6,865 bases of DNA from Chitinophagaceae bacterium. GTDB taxonomy: Bacteria; Bacteroidota; Bacteroidia; Chitinophagales; Chitinophagaceae. Where the stretch lies: positions 1 to 6,865 of the forward strand of contig JAEUVL010000026.1 of the NCBI GenBank assembly GCA_016786965.1, given 5' to 3'. Positions 1-5,416 of this stretch are shown here, piece by piece. The position numbers and the translations under genes are program-made. The first letter of the stretch is position 1; the number at the start of each line of letters is the position of its first letter. The notes under the pieces are model-generated. The model was not told the origin of the DNA. It was given only the letters and a program-made list of their open reading frames with translations, and searched no databases.

Positions 1-1
1 T

Positions 2-1291
2 TATATGTACAATGGCAGCAGCAATAAGTTCCCGATGTATGGTATTGAGCTGAACCGAAAAACGTTGCAGCCAATCGGTACCAGGAAAGAAATGTACCTG
101 TTAGAGCCCTGGCGCTATGGCTGGCAACGCTTTGGTGAGCATATGGATAATACGTTCCTGGACCCATTCATTGAAGGCAGCCACCTGACGAAACATAACG
201 GCAAATACTATTTACAATACGGAGCACCGGGCACAGAATTCAGTGGCTATGCTGATGGGTTATTGGTCGGCAATGATCCGTTAGGACCTTTTGAAGCACA
301 AAGCGATCCGCTGAGTATGAAGCTGGGAGGTTTTGTAAGAGGCGCTGGTCATGGTGCTACCTTCCAGGATAATTATCAGAACTTTTGGCATGTTTCCACT
401 ACGGTATTATCTGTAAAAAATACTTTTGAAAGGCGATTGGGCATCTGGCCCGCCGGCTTTGATGCCGATGGAAAAATGTATTGCAATACCACATTTGGTG
501 ATTATCCGCATTATTTACCGGGAACGGGTTTTTCAGGAACCAATTACGGATCGGCCGGTAAATCGGGGTACTTCACCGGTTGGATGTTGCTCAACTATAA
601 TAAACCCCTGCAGGTGTCATCCACCCTTGGCGGTTATGTTCCCAATAATGCAGTAGATGAATTGGCAAAAACGTATTGGAGTGCCGCTTCGGCCAATAAG
701 GGTGAGTATATCCAAACCGATTTGGGTAATATTTCAACGGTAAATGCCATTCAGATCAATTATGCGGACCAGGATGTGGAGAGTAACAGGCTGGGAAAAT
801 GGAATGACCAATATCATCAATACAAATTATACTCTTCCCAGGACGGTAAAAAATGGACGATATTGGTAGATAAAAGCAATAACAGAACCGATGTGCCGCA
901 TGACTATGTAGAACTGGCCACGCCTGTACAGGCCAGATTTATCAAACTGGAGAATATACACATGCCCACCGGTAAGTTCGCTATCAGCGGTTTCAGGATA
1001 TTTGGCAATGGCAACGGCAGTAAGCCAGACCCGGTAAAAGGTTTTATTGTACTCCGTACGGAAAAGGATAAACGCAGCGCCTTCATCAAGTGGAAGCCCG
1101 TGGATAATGCCTTTGCCTATAATATTTATTATGGCACACATCCTGATAAGCTATATACCAGTATCATGATACATTCTAATAACGAATACTGGATGAAAGC
1201 GATGGATTCGCAAAAGGCTTATTACTATTGCATAGAATCGGTGAATGAGAACGGAACCAGTGAAAGGACCAGTGTAATAAAAGTAGATTAA
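2..1291 (+). CDS. GH43-type glycoside hydrolase with discoidin (F5/8 type C) and FnIII-like domains, 5'-truncated
   Basis: Only the C-terminal part is present; the reading frame is open to the left edge, so the Met at base 5 is internal and not a start. Residues here are counted from that Met. Residues 1-200 look like the latter half of a GH43 five-bladed propeller. E57 in the IEGSHL motif followed by NGKYYLQYG matches the family's general acid Glu, and H116 in GAGHG matches the conserved His that binds the central metal. The catalytic base and pKa-modulating Asp would lie upstream of the window. Residues about 202-338 resemble a discoidin/F5-8C carbohydrate-binding domain (NNAVDE, YIQTDLG, ARFIKLEN, ISGFRIFG), and about 344-428 a fibronectin-III-like domain ending the protein. 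By family analogy it would release arabinofuranosyl, xylosyl or galactosyl-type units, probably outside the cytoplasm, with the discoidin domain holding it on glycan. The exact substrate is not readable. Its TAA overlaps the next gene's ATG by one base. The GH43 family call is firm at clan level and less so at subfamily level. Confidence 0.85.
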   Translation, partial: YMYNGSSNKFPMYGIELNRKTLQPIGTRKEMYLLEPWRYGWQRFGEHMDNTFLDPFIEGSHLTKHNGKYYLQYGAPGTEFSGYADGLLVGNDPLGPFEAQSDPLSMKLGGFVRGAGHGATFQDNYQNFWHVSTTVLSVKNTFERRLGIWPAGFDADGKMYCNTTFGDYPHYLPGTGFSGTNYGSAGKSGYFTGWMLLNYNKPLQVSSTLGGYVPNNAVDELAKTYWSAASANKGEYIQTDLGNISTVNAIQINYADQDVESNRLGKWNDQYHQYKLYSSQDGKKWTILVDKSNNRTDVPHDYVELATPVQARFIKLENIHMPTGKFAISGFRIFGNGNGSKPDPVKGFIVLRTEKDKRSAFIKWKPVDNAFAYNIYYGTHPDKLYTSIMIHSNNEYWMKAMDSQKAYYYCIESVNENGTSERTSVIKVD

Positions 1292-1293
1292 TG
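1289..1293 (+). promoter_or_regulatory. Stop/start overlap TAATG (gene 1 to gene 2)
   Basis: The TAA of the GH43-type gene and the ATG of the SGNH hydrolase share one base. No good Shine-Dalgarno sequence precedes this ATG, which suggests re-initiation by ribosomes finishing the upstream gene. A second in-frame ATG at 1300 would shorten the protein by three residues and leave the signal peptide intact, so the exact start is not certain. Confidence 0.6.
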
Positions 1294-1962
1294 AAACAAA
1301 TGAATAAGTGTTTTAAACTGACTATCATGCTCCTGCTGTTCTCAGCAGGGGGGTGGTCGCAGGGAAATATTCTTTACTGGAATGAAGTGCAGGCATTAAA
1401 GAAAAAGGACAGCCTCTCGTTTCCGGCGCCCAACCAGGTCTTGTTGATCGGAAGCTCCTCTTTTACCATGTGGCAGGATGTACAGGACTATTTCCCCCGG
1501 CATAAAATATTGAACCGGGCTTTCGGCGGTTCCACTTTACTCGACCTGATCCGTTTCCGGTATGAGGTGATCTATCCCTACCAGCCGAAGCAGATAGTAA
1601 TGTATTGTGGTGAAAATGACTTTGCTTCCAGCGATACCGTAACAGTGGATATGGTGCTACAACGATTTAAGATATTGTACGGGTTGATAAGGGTTAAGCA
1701 TCCTAAGGTGCCTTTTTTGTATGTATCTATGAAGCCAAGCCCCAGCCGTGCCCACCTCATGCTTCGGTATGCAGAAGGCAACAGGCTGATAAAAGAGTTT
1801 TTGGCAACTGAAGCAAAAACTTCCTTTGCTGATGTATATTCCCAAATGCTGAAACCGGACGGCAGCCCGATGGATGATATATTCATCGCCGATAAGCTGC
1901 ACATGAATGCAAAAGGATATACTATTTGGAAACAAATTTTAGAACCATATTTGATAAAATGA
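1291..1962 (+). CDS. Secreted SGNH/GDSL-family hydrolase (probable carbohydrate esterase)
   Basis: This 223-residue protein has a positively charged N-terminus and a hydrophobic segment (about residues 10-20) ending near WSQG, as expected for a type I signal peptide. The four SGNH blocks are visible. Block I is IGSSSFTMW, a GSS variant of GDS with probable nucleophile S56. Block II is NRAFGGST, with oxyanion Gly near G80. Block III is CGENDF, with N109. Block V is DKLHMNAKGY, with D201 and H204 completing the triad. The length is normal for a single-domain member. Such enzymes hydrolyse esters, often O-acetyl groups on polysaccharides; that activity is inferred from the family and the surrounding glycosidases, and a lipase/acyl-esterase role cannot be excluded. 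The gene is locked between its neighbours by overlaps at both ends (TAATG upstream, ATGA downstream), so it is very likely made together with the GH43-type enzyme and the phosphoesterase. Confidence 0.87.
   Translation: MKQMNKCFKLTIMLLLFSAGGWSQGNILYWNEVQALKKKDSLSFPAPNQVLLIGSSSFTMWQDVQDYFPRHKILNRAFGGSTLLDLIRFRYEVIYPYQPKQIVMYCGENDFASSDTVTVDMVLQRFKILYGLIRVKHPKVPFLYVSMKPSPSRAHLMLRYAEGNRLIKEFLATEAKTSFADVYSQMLKPDGSPMDDIFIADKLHMNAKGYTIWKQILEPYLIK
1959..1962 (+). promoter_or_regulatory. Stop/start overlap ATGA (gene 2 to gene 3)
   Basis: The ATG of the PhoD-like gene overlaps the TGA of the SGNH hydrolase gene in a classic ATGA arrangement. This ATG gives a protein starting directly with a lipoprotein signal peptide. 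The longer in-frame start at 1926 would put eleven mostly polar residues in front of that signal, so the overlap decides the start. Translational coupling is inferred. Confidence 0.7.
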
Positions 1963-2999
1963 GGAAAATACTACTTGCGGGAATTATCGTACTGCTCTTT
2001 TCGTGCAGCGAGAAAAAACCCGCTGTCACAAAGATTGCTTTTGGTTCCTGCGGATACCAGGACGAACCGCAACCGGTATTGACATTAGCTGCCGAAAAAA
2101 AACCGGCTGCATTTATTTTTCTTGGCGATAACATTTATGGCGATACCGATAATATGGATACGCTGCGCAATAAATACACCCGTTGGATGGCGCAGCCTGA
2201 TTTTAAAAGACTGGATAGCAGCACACAACTCTTTGCCACATGGGACGATCACGACTACGGCTGGAATGATGCAGGCAAATGGTATGCATATAAAGAAAAG
2301 TCTAAAGATATTTTCATGGAATTCTTTAAAGAGCCTGCCAATAGTGAGAGGAGAAAACATGAAGGTATCTATAAAACAGAGTACATTAAAGAAGGTGATA
2401 AAACTATACAGGTGTTGTTGCTGGACGTAAGAACATTCAGGAACGATGTGCTGCTGTATAAAAAAGGGGATTCATTGCCACGCAAGGAATATTTCTATAC
2501 TCCCGATTACAAACCACACACCTCTGCAGACAGTACATTGCTCGGTGAAGCACAATGGAAATGGCTGGAAGAGGAACTAAAAAAACCAGCCGACCTTCGA
2601 CTGGTCTGTAGCGGTTCACAATTCAGCATCGAGTACAATGGCTATGAAGCTTGGGCCAACTTCCCACACGAACAAAAGAAAATGCTGGAGCTGATAAAGA
2701 GTACAAAAGCCAATAGTGTAATGTTCCTCACCGGCGATGTGCATTATGCAGAGATATCAAGACTGGAAGAACCGGGCTTGTATCCAATTTATGATGTTAC
2801 CGCAAGCGGCATTACCTCCACTTGGGATTTTGCTACACTTAACAAGAACAGGATAGAAGGGCCGGTGATGGATAATCATTTCGGCCTGCTCACCATTACC
2901 TGGGAAAAGGACCCGGTGATACGGATGGAGGTTATTGACAAGTATAGGAACAGCCGGATAGAATATACCATCACGAAAAGTCAAATAGAATTTAAGTAA
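1959..2999 (+). CDS. PhoD-like metallophosphoesterase (alkaline phosphatase D family), predicted lipoprotein
   Basis: From the ATG at 1959 the protein has 346 residues. It begins MRKILLAG, followed by a hydrophobic stretch and LFSC, with C16 the likely lipidated residue (Phe at -2 is slightly off the classic lipobox). SEKK follows it. The catalytic domain starts almost at once: KIAFGSC (C31), FLGDNIYGD (D57, Y60), TWDDHDYGWNDAG (D97, H98, N103), SGSQFS (219-223) and LTGDVHYAE (D260, H262). These match the metal-binding and catalytic motifs of the PhoD branch of calcineurin-like phosphoesterases, including its Cys and Tyr ligands. It is much shorter than Bacillus PhoD and lacks the usual N-terminal Ig-like domain. 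The family cleaves phosphomonoesters and phosphodiesters, including teichoic acids in Bacillus. It probably sits on the membrane facing the periplasm or outside. It follows the SGNH gene by an ATGA overlap and precedes the GH3 gene by 29 bases. Its substrate in a glycan cluster is unknown. Confidence 0.87.
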   Translation: MRKILLAGIIVLLFSCSEKKPAVTKIAFGSCGYQDEPQPVLTLAAEKKPAAFIFLGDNIYGDTDNMDTLRNKYTRWMAQPDFKRLDSSTQLFATWDDHDYGWNDAGKWYAYKEKSKDIFMEFFKEPANSERRKHEGIYKTEYIKEGDKTIQVLLLDVRTFRNDVLLYKKGDSLPRKEYFYTPDYKPHTSADSTLLGEAQWKWLEEELKKPADLRLVCSGSQFSIEYNGYEAWANFPHEQKKMLELIKSTKANSVMFLTGDVHYAEISRLEEPGLYPIYDVTASGITSTWDFATLNKNRIEGPVMDNHFGLLTITWEKDPVIRMEVIDKYRNSRIEYTITKSQIEFK

Positions 3000-3028
3000 G
3001 CAATCAATCACACATAAACAGGACAACA

Positions 3029-5320
3029 ATGAAAAGGATCGTATCAGTTTTTTTAATGGCCGCCCTGCTGCTCTCTTTCAGCAAGCTGGATGCACAGCAA
3101 ACCAATGATGCAAAAATGAAAACCTTCATTGATGCATTAATGAAGAAAATGACACTCGATGAAAAGATTGGGCAGTTGAACCTGCCAGGCAGTGGTGATA
3201 TAGTAACAGGCCAGGCCCAGAGTTCAGATATTGGCAAAAAAATACGGGAAGGAAAAGTTGGCGGCCTATTCAATATTAAGTCCGTAGCAAAAATAAAAGA
3301 CGTACAAAGAGTAGCGGTGGAAGAAAGCCGTTTGAAAATCCCATTGATCTTTGGAATGGATGTGATACATGGGTATGAAACTGTATTTCCCATACCACTC
3401 GGATTGAGCTGTACATGGGATATGAAGCTTGTAGAGAACAGTGCAAGGATAGCCGCTGTAGAGGCCAGTGCAGATGGTATCAACTGGACATTTTCCCCAA
3501 TGGTGGATATATGCCGTGATCCAAGATGGGGACGTATTGCCGAAGGAAGCGGTGAAGATGCATACCTCGGATCACAGATTTCGGCAGCTATGGTAAAAGG
3601 ATATCAGGGCAATGACCTGAAAGCGAACAACACTATTATGAGTTGCGTAAAGCACTATGCATTATATGGCGCCGCAGAAGCCGGTCGAGATTATGGTACT
3701 ACAGACATGAGCCGTCAGCGGATGTACAATGACTATTTTCCTCCGTATAAAGCGGCAGTAGATGCCGGTGTGGGGAGTGTGATGGCCTCCTTCAATGAAG
3801 TGGATGGTGTACCTGCTACAGCTAATAAATGGTTGATGACAGATGTGCTGCGCAAACAATGGGGCTTCAAGGGGTTTGTAGTAACAGATTATACCGGCAT
3901 CAATGAAATGATTGACCATGGTTTTGGAGATGAGCAAACAGTATCTGCCAAAGCATTAATGGCAGGCATTGATATGGATATGGTGGGAGAGGGAATATTA
4001 AAGAATACACAAAAGTCATTGAAAGAAGGAAAAGTAACACTGGCGCAAATTGATGCAGCCTGCAGAAGAATACTGGAAGCAAAATATAAGCTTGGCCTGT
4101 TTGATGATCCTTACAAGTATTGTAATGAGAACAGGGCAAAGACGGAGATATTCACAACGGCTCATAGAAAAGAAGCAAGAAGTACTGCCGCACAGAGTTT
4201 TGTGCTATTAAAAAACCAGGGCAACGTACTACCGTTAAAAAAGAACGGTACCATTGCTTTGATCGGTCCGCTGGCGGATAATAAACAAAACATGCCCGGC
4301 ACCTGGAGCGTAGCAGCCAATTTTGAGAATGCCACTTCGGTATTAAAAGGATTACAGGAAACGGTGGGAGATAGGGTAACGATCCTCCATGCAAGAGGCT
4401 CCAACCTTGACGAAGACAGCTTGTTTGAGGAAAGAGCAGGTATGTTTGGTAAATCACTGCGAAGAGACAGCCGACCTGCCAGTGTGATATTGCAGGAAGC
4501 GCTGGATATTGCCAACCGTGCTGATGTAATTGTAGCGGCATTGGGTGAATCATCTGAAATGAGCGGTGAGTCATCCAGCCGTTCTGATATTGAAATACCG
4601 CAATTGCAGCAAGACCTGCTGAAAGCATTGTTGAAAACCGGTAAGCCCGTAGTGCTGGTTTTATTTACCGGCCGTCCGCTGGCACTGAAATGGGAAAATG
4701 ATAATGTGCCTGCGATATTAAATGTATGGTTTGGCGGCAGCGAAGCCGGTTATGCTATTGCCGATGTATTGTTTGGTGATGTAAATCCTTCCGGCAAACT
4801 CAGCACTACCTTCCCGCAGAATGTAGGGCAGGTACCGCTGTTTTACAATCATAAGAATACCGGTCGCCCTTTGGGAGAAGGACAGTGGTTTTCTAAGTTC
4901 CGTTCTAATTACCTCGATGTTAGCAACGAACCTGTTTACCCATTCGGCTTTGGCTTAAGCTATACTTCATTCAGCTACAGTGATATTAAACTCAGCAGCA
5001 CTTCACTAAAAGGTAATCAAACACTCACGGCATCCGTTACGGTAACCAATTCAGGCAAGTATGATGGTAAGGAAGTAGTGCAGTTATACATCCGGGATTT
5101 GGTAGGCTCTGTAACAAGACCGGTGAAGGAACTGAAGGGTTTTCAAAAGATAGAACTGAAAGCCGGAGAAAGCAAAACCATTTCTTTCACCATTACACCT
5201 AACGACCTGAAGTTTTATAATTATGACCTCAAATTCGATTGGGAACCTGGAGAATTTCAGATCATGATCGGTGGAAACTCCAGGGATGTGAAGATGGGCA
5301 AAGTAAACTGGACTAAGTAA
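3029..5320 (+). CDS. bglX: Secreted GH3 beta-glucosidase (BglX-type)
   Basis: This is a complete 763-residue enzyme of normal length for BglX-type GH3 proteins. The N-terminus is a type I signal peptide with likely cleavage after A22 (KLDA, then QQ), so the enzyme is probably periplasmic. The (beta/alpha)8 domain carries D111 in FGMDVIHGY, R169 in PRWGR, K208-H209 in CVKHYALYG, and the nucleophile D287 in GFVVTDYTG. The alpha/beta sandwich domain carries the expected acid/base E514 in EMSGESSSRSD. The C-terminal fibronectin-III-like domain spans about 665-755 (VTVTNSGKYDG, VVQLYIRD, VKELKGFQ, GGNSRD). It should remove terminal beta-linked glucose, less likely xylose, from oligosaccharides. 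The start at 3029 is preceded by AGGA at 3020-3023, a weak Shine-Dalgarno-like match five bases away, and is the first Met of the signal peptide. The 29-base gap upstream holds no terminator. The symbol is assigned by architecture; substrate preference is inferred. Confidence 0.93.
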   Translation: MKRIVSVFLMAALLLSFSKLDAQQTNDAKMKTFIDALMKKMTLDEKIGQLNLPGSGDIVTGQAQSSDIGKKIREGKVGGLFNIKSVAKIKDVQRVAVEESRLKIPLIFGMDVIHGYETVFPIPLGLSCTWDMKLVENSARIAAVEASADGINWTFSPMVDICRDPRWGRIAEGSGEDAYLGSQISAAMVKGYQGNDLKANNTIMSCVKHYALYGAAEAGRDYGTTDMSRQRMYNDYFPPYKAAVDAGVGSVMASFNEVDGVPATANKWLMTDVLRKQWGFKGFVVTDYTGINEMIDHGFGDEQTVSAKALMAGIDMDMVGEGILKNTQKSLKEGKVTLAQIDAACRRILEAKYKLGLFDDPYKYCNENRAKTEIFTTAHRKEARSTAAQSFVLLKNQGNVLPLKKNGTIALIGPLADNKQNMPGTWSVAANFENATSVLKGLQETVGDRVTILHARGSNLDEDSLFEERAGMFGKSLRRDSRPASVILQEALDIANRADVIVAALGESSEMSGESSSRSDIEIPQLQQDLLKALLKTGKPVVLVLFTGRPLALKWENDNVPAILNVWFGGSEAGYAIADVLFGDVNPSGKLSTTFPQNVGQVPLFYNHKNTGRPLGEGQWFSKFRSNYLDVSNEPVYPFGFGLSYTSFSYSDIKLSSTSLKGNQTLTASVTVTNSGKYDGKEVVQLYIRDLVGSVTRPVKELKGFQKIELKAGESKTISFTITPNDLKFYNYDLKFDWEPGEFQIMIGGNSRDVKMGKVNWTK

Positions 5321-5336
5321 GAACAAATTCTAAATC

Positions 5337-5416
5337 GGCTGCTGAATGAAACACCTGCTGACACTATGCTTTTTTGTGCTGTGTACAGTTAATGGGTTTA
5401 CTCAGCAGCCTTTTTT
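5337..5416 (+). repeat. 9-bp perfect inverted repeat with T6, bracketing the GH97 start
   Basis: The left arm GGCTGCTGA (5337-5345) ends immediately before the GH97 ATG. The right arm TCAGCAGCC (5402-5410) is its exact reverse complement and is followed by six T (5411-5416). The 56-base loop contains the start codon and signal-peptide codons. In RNA this could pair and place the start codon at the base of a loop, or act as a long-loop terminator/attenuator after GH3. A 9-bp match at this distance can occur by chance in a window of this size, so a function is only a possibility. Confidence 0.3.

Noticed and set aside
1445..1470. Loss of the Asp in the GDS motif of the SGNH hydrolase (GSSS) as a sign of inactivity
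   Set aside because: GSSS in place of GDSL is common in this branch of the family, and the nucleophile Ser, oxyanion Gly and Asn, and Asp-His pair all remain.
1926..1958. Longer in-frame start for the PhoD-like gene at 1926
   Set aside because: It would add eleven mostly polar residues before a clear lipoprotein signal peptide and deepen the overlap with the SGNH gene. The ATG at 1959 gives a classic ATGA overlap and a proper signal start.
2095..2102. Run of eight A as a possible slippage or frameshift site
   Set aside because: The PhoD-like reading frame is intact across it and family motifs continue in the same frame on both sides, so no frameshift need be invoked.
3004..3483. 159-codon open frame on the minus strand
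   Set aside because: It is antisense to the GH3 signal peptide and first catalytic segment. The translation shows no family motif, so it is best explained as a shadow frame.
4152..4628. 158-codon open frame on the minus strand
   Set aside because: It is antisense to the GH3 middle domain, overlaps another minus-strand open frame, and has a composition unlike a real protein.
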